A program made the position numbers and the translations under genes. This document shows positions 47,201 through 56,355 of a stretch of DNA of 64,000 nt, piece by piece. The notes under the pieces were generated by a model. That model ran no database searches, was not told the DNA's origin, and saw only the letters and a program-made list of their open reading frames with translations. Source of the DNA: Pipra filicauda (taxonomy: Eukaryota > Chordata > Aves > Passeriformes > Pipridae); contig NW_024104453.1 in NCBI RefSeq assembly GCF_003945595.2, forward strand, positions 1 through 64,000, given 5' to 3'. Numbering within the stretch: position 1 is the first letter of the stretch; every line of letters begins with the position of its first letter.

Positions 47201-49519
47201 GAGTGGGGAGCACCCGGGACCTTCCTGCTGCTCAATCCTGCTGCACTCCCTGCCGTGCCACTGCCCTGCCTGCCTGGGACACAGCCAGCTCTGTCCCCCG
47301 TGTTCCCCTCCAGCGCTTCCCTCCTCCCTTCCCAGTCCCAGCTCTGCCCCCTCGGCTCTGCCCTCAGCCCTGGCCGTGCAGTGAGGCAGCCTGGCTGCAG
47401 CAGAGCTGGGCGAGACACCCAGTTCTCCCTCTCATCTGTTACAGGAGTCCCTGTTTCCTGCTCGGGTTGTCTACGACCTCCTCTTCTTCTTCATTGTCAT
47501 CATCATCGTCCTTAACCTCATCTTTGGGGTCATTATTGACACCTTTGCTGATCTGAGGAGTGAGAAACAGAAGAAGGAAGAGATCCTGAAGACCACCTGT
47601 TTCATCTGTGGTGAGCATTGGAATTGCCCCAAAGTTCTTCCTCCCCTCCAAGATTGGGGGAAGGAAAAGAATTTCAGCTGGTTTCTGTTTTTTATTTATT
47701 ACTGCAAAACTTAAATCTGTTCAGTGAGGGGCCAGTGCACTGTGAGGATTTTAAACAAGGACACAACTGAGAGGAAAATGCTCTATGTTGTTCCTCATCC
47801 TGTTAATGAGGTGTTAAACTAAAACCAGATTGTCCATCTCATTCCTGAGACCATCCCTTAGTCAGTGGGGAAAAAAAGCAGCATATTACTAAAGAAATAA
47901 AATACAGAAAATGTTCTGGAATCCTTTCAGTCAGCAGAAGGAATCAAAAAAAAAAAAAAAAAGAAAACCCTAGTAAGTCTCAGTGCTTTTTTTTTAAAGA
48001 TCCTCTGGGTGCATTTCATGCACATAGGTACCTGGGCAGAGGCACAGCCAGCAGGACTTTAAATAGAAGCCTCTTGAACAGTGATTAATGCCAGGTTGGA
48101 CAAGACTTGGAGCAACCTGGTCTAGTGGAAGGTGTCCTTGCCCATGGCAGGGGTTGGAACTGGGTGAGCTTTAAGGTCCCTTCCAACCCAAACCATTCTG
48201 TTATTCTGTCATTTCCCCCTGCTCTGTAGGTTTGTAGGTTTGTTGTGTGCTAAATGTCAACTAATTATTAAAAGCACTTGAAGGACAGCCCTGGGAGAGG
48301 ATGTTTTCTGTACGTCCTTTCACTGCTGCTCAGTTCTTACCTTCTCCTCCCTCACCATCTCCAACCTCCACTGCCTTTCCCAGGCCTGGAACGGGACAAG
48401 TTTGACAACAAGACCGTGTCCTTTGAGGAGCACATTAAATACGAGCACAACATGTGGAACTACCTGTACTTCATCGTGCTGGTGCGGGTGAAGAACAAGA
48501 CGGACTACACGGGGCCCGAGAGCTACGTGGCACAGATGATAAAGGTACAGGGCCCCTGGGGCCATCCCAGCCTGCCTGCCCTGGGGATACTGAGAGCAGG
48601 GGGCTGGCCAAAGAAAAACAGCTCTCAGAACTCCCTTTGGAAAATATTCAGTAATGCAGAAGTGCCTTAGTTCGTCCTTAGCTGGTTATTTCCACTTTGC
48701 CATCCCAGCCAGCACCACCAGTGTCTGTTTGGCGGTTTGGGCCCTGAGTTTAAGGGTTCAACCAGGCAGGAGGGAGTGGGGCTTCAAGGGGGTTTCAAGG
48801 CAAGAGAGGGAAAGGAAATTGAGGAAAGAAAAACTTCTGCACTTGAGCCCAGAAGGCTGCACAAAACAAACGAGAAACAGACAGTTTGTGGAAAATGTGC
48901 AACGATGTTTGCAAAGAGAATTTTTTAATCCCTAAGCACGGGCTGCCTGTGAGACCCACACAGGTCTCCTTCCTCCTCTTCTCCCCACCTCCAACTCCCC
49001 CTCCCCGTGGTTGCCTTTCCAGAACAAGAACCTGGACTGGTTCCCCCGGATGCGAGCCATGTCCCTGGTCAGCAATGAAGGGGAAGGGGAACAGAACGAG
49101 ATCCGGAACCTGCAAGACAAACTGAACACCACGATGAAGTTGGTGTCCCACCTCACCTCCCAGCTGAACGAGCTCAAGGAACAGGTCTGGACACTGTTGA
49201 AAGGGGAACCCCTGTCCTCCCCAGAACAGACACCAAGGGCAGGGAGGGGGAGGCAGTACAAGCACAATACAAACCAAGGGCTCCCGCAGCTCCTTTTTGG
49301 AGGAATTGGGGACACCTGGGACACGTGGATTTTGATAGTGCCACTCAGAGGGTTTTCTGGCAGAGGCTCAAAGCAGCACAGACTCAGGGGGAGTGTGTGA
49401 GAGCAGCAGGGCCTGGTTCCTGCCTCAGCCCTGTCCCTGTTTGCCTGCAGATGACGGAGCAGCGGAAGCGCAGGCAGAGGATGGGGTTTGTGGATGTCCA
49501 GAACACCATGAACCACTGA
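14340..49519 (+). CDS. ITPR3: Type 3 inositol 1,4,5-trisphosphate receptor (58 coding exons, complete)
   Basis: This is the ER-membrane IP3-gated calcium-release channel, which works as a tetramer. I joined 58 exons by following the conserved protein through AG acceptors and GT donors, with one GC donor after exon 47. Every exon junction keeps phase. The joined coding length is 7,989 bases including TGA, giving 2,662 residues against about 2,671 in human. The start is the ATG at 14340 ([12 protein letters not shown]), which aligns with the mammalian MSEMSSF start. IP3-contact residues are intact at human numbering: R266-T267-T268-L269-R270, R503, K507, R510 and Y567-R568-K569. The GGGVGD selectivity filter, the S6 gate residues and the C-terminal zinc-binding CFIC/HxxxxH motif are all present. 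The paralogues ITPR1 and ITPR2 are less likely because the variable segments match type 3. Exon coordinates are given in the block entries that follow. Confidence 0.97.
17034..17060. repeat. (GGA)9 microsatellite
   Basis: Nine GGA units in ITPR3 intron 1, about 157 bases before a matching TCC tract. Confidence 0.95.
17218..17250. repeat. (TCC)n microsatellite
   Basis: A run of TCC units with a TT interruption near its end, in ITPR3 intron 1. It is the reverse complement of the GGA tract at 17034. Confidence 0.93.
19072..19259. repeat. 48-bp minisatellite, four copies
   Basis: The unit starts AAAACACCCATGGAGGGAGG and ends GGGGCACCTGT. Four copies are nearly identical. 48 is a multiple of three, so the plus-strand frame stays open through the array. 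It ends about 213 bases before ITPR3 exon 2. Confidence 0.95.
19544..22355 (+). other. ITPR3 intron 2
   Basis: The intron is 2.8 kb of mostly GC-rich sequence. It holds a short GC-rich minisatellite at 21116-21211 and a CpG-rich patch around 21,000-21,430. A 368-codon open frame starting at 21586 overlaps ITPR3 exon 3 in a different frame and is a shadow. Nothing else was recognised. Confidence 0.7.
21116..21211. repeat. 17-19-bp GC-rich minisatellite, about five copies
   Basis: Repeats of CCCGGTGTGGCCGCAGG with alternating TG or GG spacers, in ITPR3 intron 2. Confidence 0.9.
26555..26763 (+). mobile_element. CR1-type LINE 3' fragment in ITPR3 intron 7
   Basis: A CR1 relative is recognisable from GGTTAAACGTTGGAACAGGC, CATCCCTGGAAGTGTTCAA and the terminal AACCTTAATGATTCCATGAT. 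It differs from the other copies and belongs to another CR1 subfamily. Its 3' end stops 37 bases before the exon 8 boundary. Confidence 0.78.
26801..31098 (+). CDS. ITPR3: ITPR3 exons 8-16: IP3-binding core
   Basis: Exons are 26801-26947, 27054-27149, 28205-28255, 28778-28920, 29088-29187, 29488-29648, 30303-30444, 30656-30817 and 30926-31098, encoding residues 238-629. Exon 8 carries the RTTLR phosphate-binding loop at 266-270. Exon 14 carries R503, K507 and R510. Exon 15 ends with Y567, R568 and K569. These are all ligand-contact residues known for the family and none is substituted. Exon 10 is only 51 bases long and, with the start of exon 11 ([12 protein letters not shown]), forms a linker that differs from mammals. 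Exon 12 uses a weak-looking GTGTGG donor. A CR1 fragment lies just before exon 8. Confidence 0.95.
31194..34323 (+). CDS. ITPR3: ITPR3 exons 17-26: regulatory and coupling domain, first part
   Basis: Exons are 31194-31313, 31461-31643, 31728-31979, 32187-32331, 32504-32651, 32942-33138, 33234-33363, 33605-33662, 33838-34003 and 34159-34323, encoding residues 629-1150. This is helical-repeat (armadillo-like) solenoid. Exon 22 keeps two basic phosphorylation-type sites, RRS at S918 and RKQS at S936, equivalent by my alignment to human S916 and S934. The segment encoded by the end of exon 21 and exon 22 (residues about 908-970) differs most from mammals, as expected for an exposed loop. Exon 26 ends in a lysine-rich stretch (GNKKEKKE). 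Confidence 0.94.
34516..38383 (+). CDS. ITPR3: ITPR3 exons 27-36: regulatory and coupling domain, second part
   Basis: Exons are 34516-34584, 34982-35107, 35253-35375, 35554-35754, 36105-36356, 36434-36559, 36856-36981, 37097-37217, 37925-38109 and 38235-38383, encoding residues 1151-1643. Landmarks include [14 protein letters not shown] (exon 28), [19 protein letters not shown] spanning exons 30-31, and [20 protein letters not shown] (exon 34). The start of exon 35 ([20 protein letters not shown]) begins the low-complexity serine-rich loop that varies between species. All donors are GT and all acceptors AG in this block. Confidence 0.94.
38508..42989 (+). CDS. ITPR3: ITPR3 exons 37-47: RIH-associated region and linker to the channel
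   Basis: Exons are 38508-38616, 38762-38852, 39088-39257, 39744-39918, 39994-40178, 40513-40713, 41075-41185, 41545-41640, 41858-41959, 42218-42304 and 42879-42989, encoding residues 1643-2122. By alignment the human type 3 calcium-site glutamates E1882 and E1946 correspond to E1879 (LLCENHN) and E1943 (LTEYCQGP), both conserved. The segment equivalent to human S1832 (RVAS) reads RGDT here. Exon 47 ends with a GC donor (GAG followed by GCAAGA) instead of GT. Exons 46 and 47 encode related LSRHNKSL and LSLNNKQL helices rich in acidic residues. Confidence 0.94.
41203..41312. repeat. (TG)n tract and degenerate TGTGTCACTGCA repeats
   Basis: A run of about 15 GT units (41208-41237) followed by several copies of TGTGTCACTGCA(T/C)ATG. 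It begins about 20 bases after the exon 43 donor of ITPR3. Confidence 0.95.
43442..46664 (+). CDS. ITPR3: ITPR3 exons 48-53: transmembrane helices S1-S5 and lumenal loop
   Basis: Exons are 43442-43634, 44418-44543, 45046-45218, 45310-45474, 45953-46139 and 46569-46664, encoding residues 2123-2436. Hydrophobic segments visible are S1 ([17 protein letters not shown]), S2 ([18 protein letters not shown]), S3 ([16 protein letters not shown]), S4 ([17 protein letters not shown]) and S5 ([18 protein letters not shown]). The lumenal S5-pore loop in exon 53 is divergent from human but keeps two cysteines in [10 protein letters not shown] see no N-x-S/T glycosylation sequon in that loop. Confidence 0.95.
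47074..48544 (+). CDS. ITPR3: ITPR3 exons 54-56: pore, S6 gate and zinc-binding linker
   Basis: Exons are 47074-47198, 47445-47610 and 48384-48544, encoding residues 2436-2586. The selectivity filter GGGVGD is at 47157-47174 (residues 2464-2469). S6 is in exon 55 ([20 protein letters not shown]), with the gate phenylalanine and isoleucine at F2504 and I2508 by alignment to human F2513 and I2517. The zinc-binding linker has C2529 and C2532 in exon 55 and H2549 and H2554 in exon 56. T2572 (KTDYTGP) matches the human calcium-site threonine T2581. The long intron before exon 56 holds an A-rich tract and a CR1 fragment. Confidence 0.96.
47945..47963. repeat. A-rich tract in ITPR3 intron 55
   Basis: A run of about 17 to 18 A, followed by GAAAACCC. 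No SINE body was recognised beside it. Confidence 0.85.
48080..48213 (+). mobile_element. CR1 LINE 3' fragment in ITPR3 intron 55
   Basis: The fragment contains GCCAGGTTGGACAAGACTTG, AACCTGGTCTAGTGGAAGGT and GGTCCCTTCCAACCCAAACC, ending TTCTGTTATTCTGTC. It lies 170 bases before ITPR3 exon 56. Confidence 0.85.
49023..49519 (+). CDS. ITPR3: ITPR3 exons 57-58: C-terminal coiled coil and stop
   Basis: Exons are 49023-49184 and 49451-49519, encoding residues 2587-2662. They begin [20 protein letters not shown] and form the heptad-like tetramerisation helix ([20 protein letters not shown]). The last exon encodes [20 protein letters not shown] then NH and a TGA at 49517-49519. The final residues differ from the human ending, which is normal for this position. 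Confidence 0.95.
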
Positions 49520-50310
49520 GACGGCGTCACCGTCACCCGCCGAGGGACTGCACCTGTGTGCCAGCTCAGGAGGCTGCTTCTCCCTGGCTTCCAGGCACGG
49601 ATGGCACTGTCTGGGGACGACAGCCCACATGGAAAGGGCTCCCCAGGCAGCATTTCCCTTAGAGCGCTTGTAAGCAACTCCAGGACCAGGGACTGGCCGG
49701 ATTCCTCCCCACACCTGGGCCCAGGTGTTACTCTACCGCCCTTGTAGGAAGATAAATCATACAGGACTTTTATTCCTCATTGCAATAACTCTTTATTTTG
49801 CAAATGTGGAGGGTTGTATCTTTATCTCCATGTGCTCCATCCCCTCGGGTGTGGGGGAAGTAGCTGTAGGGCTGCAATATTTAACTTATTCCGAGTGGCA
49901 CTAGTCCCTGTGGATCTTTGCAAACCAGCCATGGTATCTGCTGGGCCTGCTCCACGCTGATCCCCCTCCACTTAAAGAATTCTGTTCATCTTGTGGTGCA
50001 GTAAAGAGGAGCTGAACTCGAGGAGGTGGATTTAATTTAATTAACTCACCAGATGAGGAGCTGAGCTTGTCCTAGTGTGAACTAGTCTTTTGCCTTCTGT
50101 GGACCAAGAGTCTTTGGGCAGCAGTAGTAGGAGCCTGCAGGTTTACAGGAGTTCACTGTGAAGGGGTGTCCTGTGTTTTAGTTTCATCTCTGGTGTCATG
50201 TTTTACTTTTTTTTAGTTGTTATTGTTGTTACTTAAGAACTGAAGTGTAAATTGCCTTAACTAAATTAAATACAAAATCACGTTATAATAAAAACTTAAA
50301 CGTGGTAAAG
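49520..50310 (+). other. ITPR3: ITPR3 3' UTR with candidate poly(A) signal
   Basis: Non-coding sequence after the ITPR3 stop becomes AT-rich. A canonical AATAAA hexamer lies at 50287-50292, giving a 3' UTR of roughly 790 bases. The next gene is on the opposite strand, so this is the 3' end of a convergent pair. The exact cleavage site is inferred. Confidence 0.6.
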
Positions 50311-51334
50311 AAGGTTCCCTTCCTGTGCCCTTTGGTGTGTGATGGGGCTGTTTAATAGAACCACAGAACAACCCCAGGCCCTGAAGCCAAACAAGGGCTG
50401 TCACCCAAGGTGCTCCACACCCCCCTGCTCTCAGCTCTGGGTGTCACACGATGCTCCAGTCTGATGCCAAATACTGCCATGAAGAACCACCATGAACAGC
50501 AGCCTTGGTTCCTGAAGCTTTGGACTAGAGCCTGCTGCAGTTCCAAATTCTTGCACTACTTGCCAGGAAAAAACTGTTGAAACTCATAAAAAGCAGCAGC
50601 TGTTGGTGCTGTGGAGCCCTGGCACAGCTCTGCTCCAGACACTCATCCTTCCCAAGCCAACCCCAGCCCCAATCCCAAGAACAGACACTGATGCAACCAT
50701 AAAAGCTCTAAAAAGGAATAAAAAAGGCCATAACAGTGAAGTTGCATAGCACTTGAAATGTGTTTATGGCCCTATATACCAGCATGTCATTAAATCCTGC
50801 CTTTACCCCCAGCTCTGCAATGACCACCCAGAGCCCTCCTCATGCTGAGGGGGATCTGCACAGAGCCAGCTCGACCAGCAGCACTGCAGCATCTGACTGG
50901 AAGCTCCATTAAACTCTCGCAGTGCTCCACTGTCACCATGGCAAAGTCACCCTCAGTCCTCTCCTTGTCTTCTCCAAAGGAAAATAACTGTGATGATTAA
51001 AGTTCTCCCTCCCTCCCTTGCACTGTTCCCTGTGCTAACACACACAAACACGAGCACAGAGAGGTTTTCACATCATCCCTCTCCTCTTTACAAGCACATT
51101 TACAGCTGACACAGCTTTAAATGCTCCGTGCAGCTCCTGGCTGTTCCATTTTTGTAATACAAAGGCCCAGGTCTGACACCACAAAGTTCTCTCCTTACAT
51201 TGCTCCAACAAGGCTTCAGCACGGATGAGTTAAGCTCTGTCCTAGATTTTCAGGGGAAAAAAAGAGGCACTAAACATGAAGGATATACAGGGTAGGGCTG
51301 AACAAAAATGCTGCTGCTAAGAGGAATAAATGGT
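50311..51334. other. Intergenic gap between convergent ITPR3 and UQCC2
   Basis: About 1 kb separates the two candidate poly(A) sites. I see no open frame with a recognisable product, no RNA gene and no clear repeat. AT content is higher than in the flanking genes. Confidence 0.6.
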
Positions 51335-51401
51335 TTTATTCATCATGGCAACACACAGAGCTTCAGGGATATGTACAGTGGAGAAGCTGAGAGCTGGGCC
51401 C
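51335..51401 (-). terminator. UQCC2: UQCC2 3' UTR with candidate poly(A) signal
   Basis: On the minus strand an AATAAA hexamer (TTTATT on the plus strand at 51335-51340) lies about 60 bases after the stop codon. This implies a very short 3' UTR ending near 51,320. Roughly 1 kb separates it from the ITPR3 poly(A) signal, so the convergent transcripts need not overlap. Confidence 0.5.
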
Positions 51402-54400
51402 TCACTTCGAGTCCTCTTCAGGTTTCTTGGCAGAAAACTTTTCCCGCAGTCTCCTCCACGTCCCTTTTTTCATGTCTTCCATCTGTTTCAGAATGTCTGC
51501 AAAGGGAGAAGGGAGGGGGCAGAGGAAGATAAGCAGAAAAGCAGAGGAATGAAACCCTCTTAAAACAGCTCTGCCTTCCATAGATTTTTCCTTTTCTGAC
51601 TTTTCATCTTAACGAATTTCCATTCCAGGCCCGAGGCGAGGTTGGTTTCCCTTCCAATCAATGCAGGGAGTCTCTTATCACCAACAACTGATATTCACTT
51701 TCCACGCACTGCAATCAAAGTTAGCAACTGGAGCAGAACAAAACTGCTCTGGCTTCCAGCTCTGCACTTCACAAAGGATGTGACTGAGAGCATTTCTGCA
51801 CAGGCTCCCTCCCAAGGTCCAACACAAAAGAAACACCGAAGGGAATTGGGAGATGGTGAAACAGAAGCTGAGCTCCATGTTGGAATGACAGAGCAAACAT
51901 GGTTCTTTCACACAGTTCCTGCTGTCTGACCCCAAAGAGCCCTTGGAAAGACTTTGCTGTTCCTGCCAGTGCAAAATCCAATTGACTCTTCACCTCAGTA
52001 GAATAATTAGTTACTGCTGTATTGAATTACTCCTCAATTGCTTCTGAACTTACTCCTCCTCAAACACCTCCGGGTGTTTAAAAGATGCCATGAGCACCAC
52101 AAAGATCAGAATGTTCCCTTCTTCCTGCACTGCCCTCCCAGCCCAAGCACAGCCAGTACCTGTTGCCAGGATCATCCTGCAATCCTCCACTGTCACCCCG
52201 GTGAAGGTCGTGTCTTTCAGCCGTGGATACTTCCCAGGTGAGCAAGAGGAGAGAGGCACAAACATGTTACTTGTGGTGCATGAAAGAGGGACAAATGTCC
52301 CCAACTGGCACAGCTCAAGCTTGTTTTTAGTCCAGGAATTCTGTTTATCCACCCAGCTACTGCCCTGCTCCCACCCCACAGAGCCCTGCCCTCAGTGAGC
52401 ACAGGCACCAGGCACTGCAGCATCCACTGCCCATGTGTCCCTGGGACATTCCCAGGAACCTTGCCATTCCCAGGACTCCCCCCAAAGGAGGGGTGATGGC
52501 CAGTGCCAGAGCTCACCTTGTTTTTGTAGTAGTTGGTGTGGATCCTGACCAAGCTCTCGTACATTTGGTCACAGGCCTCGGGGTCAGCGATCTGCAGGGA
52601 CACGAGTGTCACACAAGTTATTTTACACCTCCACAGCAAAACCCCCCTTGTTTTCCACGGCCTGTGACAATGGCAGTGAAGGAGCAGCTCAGCAGACTTC
52701 CAGTGCACTGCTGGATGCTGGATACCTGCTGTCCTGCTCCAGGTCTTTCCCTTCCACTTCCCACCAGCTTGGCCTGCAAGAATAACCACACGTGGGATTT
52801 CCAGAACAGACCTTAAACTCTGCACCAGCTAAATCTGACAGATCAGTGTGAACACACAGTTAGAGAACACTGTGCTCAGCTTTCTTCTCACGTTTCCTGG
52901 CTGGTGCTGTGAAATCTGTGGCCCTCCCTGCTCCGAGGCCACTTCTGTCACCTGTTCCATTGTAAGGAACCAGCCAGGACAAGGTGGAAGTCAGAAACTC
53001 CCTGTGCAGGCTAAAAATAGCCTATAATTGATTAAGGAAAGCAGTACAAATGACACATAACAGCTTGGGAAGGGTAACTGGATTTCTATTTCAGACCAGG
53101 CTAATCCCCAGCCCGTGCCAGGTGTCCCAGAGGGATGCTCCTGCCTGGCACAGCCCCTGCCCAGCAGTGTGGATGGCTGCTTTTCTATTTCACAATGGTG
53201 GGGGTTTTTTTCCTCTTTTACAATGGGGCCAACTTGTCCAGAACTCTGCATTGCTGCTCCACGACAACAAACCTGAATGATTAAAACAGGTAAGGAACAC
53301 AAATAACATCAACAGAAACTTGTCAGGATGAAATGGCCTGGCTCCTCCTGGGACATGGGCACAGGGGCACCACACAGAGGGTGATGCAAAGCAGGAAAAG
53401 TAATGAAAAGTTTTCCTTGTCCAGCAGGAGTGCCCACATCCCACTGCAGGTGATCTTCACCTGTGTCCTGCAGCCCCATCCCAAACAGCCCTGGCTCAGG
53501 CTCCAGCAGTGACAGCACAAATAGTGATTAAGAGGGTGGCCCAAACAGCATCCCACCCCCAGCAAATCTTACTGCACATGAGTAAAAGAGGCATTAGATT
53601 GCTAAAGAGGCCCTTATGGCTCTAGCTCCTCTTTCAGAAGCTCCTCCTGTCCCACATTCCCCTCACTGTATTCAGCCTCTCTACACACAAACTGCCACCA
53701 GACATAATTCACATTTCCAGGATGAGTGGCAGCTTGGGGATCTTGAAGCCAACTGGTGCAGCACATCCAGCTGTCCTGAGCATATGGAAAAGCAATAAAC
53801 TCTTCCCAAAATGTCTTTTACAGACTATTCTGGACACCAATACAGGATTAGGAGCTTATAATGGTCCCTCAAAGTCGAAAATGCCATCTCTGGAACAATG
53901 TTTTTATGCTAAGAAAGGGCACATTTACATTCTGCAGCAACACCTCCACACCTGGGGAGGTCTGCAGCCAAGTCAGGCATCAGATTCCCTAATTTATTTC
54001 AGCAGCAAAGCCTGAACAGAATTACAGCTGGAGGCGGAATTCAATTGTACAGGCACTGCACTCCATCAGTGTCAGGCAGTGCTGCAGCTCCCTCTGCCCG
54101 CCCTGCAGCACCCCAGCGTGGGGCCAAGGAAATCACCCCAATTAACTGCATCCCTGCAGGCCACTGACAATTCCCAGTGCTTTGTGCCCCACGCCCATAA
54201 CCACGGGATGGGGTTCTCCAAAGGATGTGGTGCAAAGGGTGCAAGAACTGGGTACAAACCAGGGGGGCTGGGTACAAACCACTGTCCTGGGCACAAACTG
54301 GAGATCCTGGGTACAAACCATTGTCCTGGGTACAAACCACTGTCCCGGGTACAAACCATTGTCCCGGGTACAAACCACTGTCCCGGGTACAAACCCCTGT

Positions 54401-54913
54401 CCCGGGTACAAACCATTGTCCTGGGTACAAACCACTGTCCCGGGTACAAACCCCTGTCCCGGGTACAAACCCCTGTCCCGGGTACAACCCGGTGGAGGAA
54501 CAGGGGATGTGGCTGACTGGGGTCTGTGCTTCCAAGGCTTCTGAGCGCTCACACAACCCCCTGCCCTGCTCTGTGCTGTCCCTGGAGGGGCTGGATGGAC
54601 TCCACGCTCCCTGAGGGTCCCTCCCCGCCCAGGATTCCACGCAGCCCCGAGGGAGCCCCACGCGAGCCCCAAATTCCTGCGTTTTGTGCCCAAAACCCCC
54701 CCGAGAGCGCGACCGCCGGCCTCCCCCCACCCCCACCCCCCCACCCCGCGGGGCCGCGGCGGTCGCGGCGCTCACCGGGGTGTTCTCGCCCTCGCGGAAG
54801 GCCTGTGCCACGCGCTGCCGCAGGGCCGCGCCCAGGTCCCGCTGCCGCTTCGTCTCCTCCACGGGCCACTCCTCGCAGAGCCGCAGGAACCGCCGGTACC
54901 GGCTGGCGGCCAT
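51402..54913 (-). CDS. UQCC2: Ubiquinol-cytochrome c reductase complex assembly factor 2 (4 coding exons)
   Basis: UQCC2 (also MNF1) is a small mitochondrial protein that works with UQCC1 in early assembly of cytochrome b into respiratory complex III. Coding exons on the minus strand are 54776-54913, 52517-52591, 52160-52229 and 51402-51496. They total 378 bases including the stop and give 125 residues, against 126 in human. All junctions close in phase with GT donors and AG acceptors. Exon 1 reads [20 protein letters not shown] and exon 2 reads [20 protein letters not shown]. Exon 4 ends KKPEEDSK then TGA. The start at 54913 was chosen because orthologues begin [10 protein letters not shown], although the frame stays open upstream. 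The gene is tail-to-tail with ITPR3 and lies downstream of IP6K3, as in human. Confidence 0.95.
54248..54492. repeat. 19-bp minisatellite, about 13 copies
   Basis: The unit is CCGGGTACAAACCACTGTC with ACT, ATT or CCC variants. The array lies in UQCC2 intron 1 and keeps minus-strand frames open, which explains a long false open frame there. Confidence 0.95.
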
Positions 54914-54965
54914 GGCCGTCACGTGCGCCGTCACGTGCGCCCCCGGGTCACGTGGGCCGCGGGGA
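54914..54965 (-). promoter_or_regulatory. UQCC2: UQCC2 start-proximal region with three GTCACGTG boxes
   Basis: Three CACGTG palindromes lie at 54920-54925, 54932-54937 and 54949-54954, each preceded by GT on the plus strand (GTCACGTG). They sit 6 to 41 bases upstream of the UQCC2 ATG in a GC-rich, TATA-less setting. GTCACGTG is the preferred core for USF and MiT/TFE (TFEB, TFE3, MITF) bHLH-zip factors. Whether these boxes fall before or after the transcription start is unknown. Confidence 0.5.
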
Positions 54966-54989
54966 CTCCCGCCATGGCTGAGGGGGGAG

Positions 54990-55075
54990 AGAGAAACACA
55001 GACACAGACACACAGACAAACACAAACACAGACACAGACACACAGATAGACAGACACAGACACACGGGACCCCCG
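54990..55075. repeat. GACACA-rich simple repeat
   Basis: Degenerate ACACAGACACAG repeats immediately upstream of the UQCC2 start-proximal region, reading TGTGTC-rich on the gene strand. Confidence 0.9.
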
Positions 55076-55084
55076 TGAGGGACC

Positions 55085-55705
55085 CCCGGCCCAGGGACAC
55101 CTCCCCGGGCAGCCCCTTCCAACGCCTGACCCCTCCATCCGTGGAGCAATTCCTCCTGGTGTCCGGCAGCCATGGCACACGGGTTCCTCACGGTGCTGTT
55201 CGTATCACAGGGGGCATGTGAGGGGTTTGGAGCACAGGCAGGAGCTGCAGATCAGAGCTCCTTCCTTGGACACCTCCAGGGGTGGGGACTCCCCCACCTC
55301 CCTGGGCAGCCCCTTCCAAGGCCTCACCACCCTTTCCATGGAGAAATTCCTCCTTTTGTCCAACCTGATCCTCCCCTGGCACAGCAGGAGGCCGTTCCCT
55401 CTCCTCCTGTCCCTTGTTCCCTGGGAGCAGAGCCCGAATCCCCCGGCAGAGCCAGAAGGTCCCCCCTGAGCCTCCTTTTCTCCAGCTGAGCCCCCCCAGC
55501 TCCCTCAGTTCTCCTGCTGCTCCAGCCCCTTCCCCAGCCCCCTTAGCTCCTCCTCACAGGACTGAGAATGGTTTGGGCTGGGAAGGACCTTAAAGCTCAT
55601 CCCACCCCCTGCCATGAGCAGGGACACCTTCCACTAGTCCAGGTTGCTCCAGCCTGGCCTTGGACACTCTCAGGGACGGGGCAGCCGCGGCCTCTCTGGG
55701 TGGCA
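55085..55705 (-). mobile_element. CR1 LINE fragments, inverted and partly duplicated
   Basis: The plus strand shows reverse-complement CR1 sequence. Two adjacent stretches (about 55085-55195 and 55255-55705) both contain GGGCAGCCCCTTCCAA and GGAGAAATTCCTCC or a close variant, so one copy sits next to or inside another. The second continues through a longer CR1 body to the 3' end near 55565 (AATGGTTTGGGCTGGGAAGG) and on to GGACACTCTCAGGGACGGGG at about 55663-55682. The exact boundaries of the individual insertions are uncertain. Confidence 0.75.
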
Positions 55706-56355
55706 AACACCGTGCAGGTGTATGAGGGGTGAGAAAGGAGGACACAAGATGCTTTCTGTCTCATTATTCAGCTGTTTTCTGTTCAGCAGCACCGACAGGT
55801 GAGGCAGGACCCCCAGCCAGGGGGTGCTCTGCTGACAAGGGGCTCTGGCTGCTGGCGTCGTGCTCAGACCCTTCCCCACCCTTCCCGCCGTCACTCCTGG
55901 TGTCCCCGTCCAGGGAGGCTCAGGTGGGGCTGTACAAACCCCTCAGCAAAGCCACAATTCACTCTGATCACAGACCTCGGTGCACACAGTGCAGCCAGGA
56001 TAATCCATGGCTCAAGCACTGCTGAAATTGGGTGTTTGCGGCTTTTTTTTTCCAACCATCTTGAGTTTGTGGTCAAGAAATATGCAACACTGTGAACAAC
56101 AGTCTTCCCTGGTGGACTTCAAGCCAAGTAAAATACACAACTGGGCCAGATGTCTTAAATTTTCCAGCTATAAATTTCAGCAGCTCCCCAGCTGTCCGCA
56201 GTAAATCCAAGGGAAGGGTCTCCCTTAGGATCTGGTGTTTAAACCTGGGGAAATAACGACTCTCTTAAAAAAATACAGGCCTAAACAAAGGATAATGTAC
56301 TTCAAGGATGCTGCGGGAGGGAAAAGAGATGGAAACTGAGAGTTACTCAGACAAT

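Larger units (their letters stand above)
54966..56355. other. Interval between the UQCC2 5' end and the IP6K3 3' end
   Basis: This region is dominated by a GACACA-rich simple repeat (54990-55075) and minus-strand CR1 fragments (55085-55705). The remaining sequence to 56355 shows no coding potential that I recognise. Confidence 0.6.

Noticed and set aside
50352..50546. Possible CR1 copy or small minus-strand gene just after ITPR3
   Set aside because: The match to CR1 is too weak to call, and the 64-codon frame has no recognisable product.
54041..55180. 379-codon minus-strand open frame containing UQCC2 exon 1
   Set aside because: Only the part from [10 protein letters not shown] to GENTP is real. 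The upstream extension runs through a TGTGTC simple repeat and the downstream part through the 19-bp minisatellite in intron 1.
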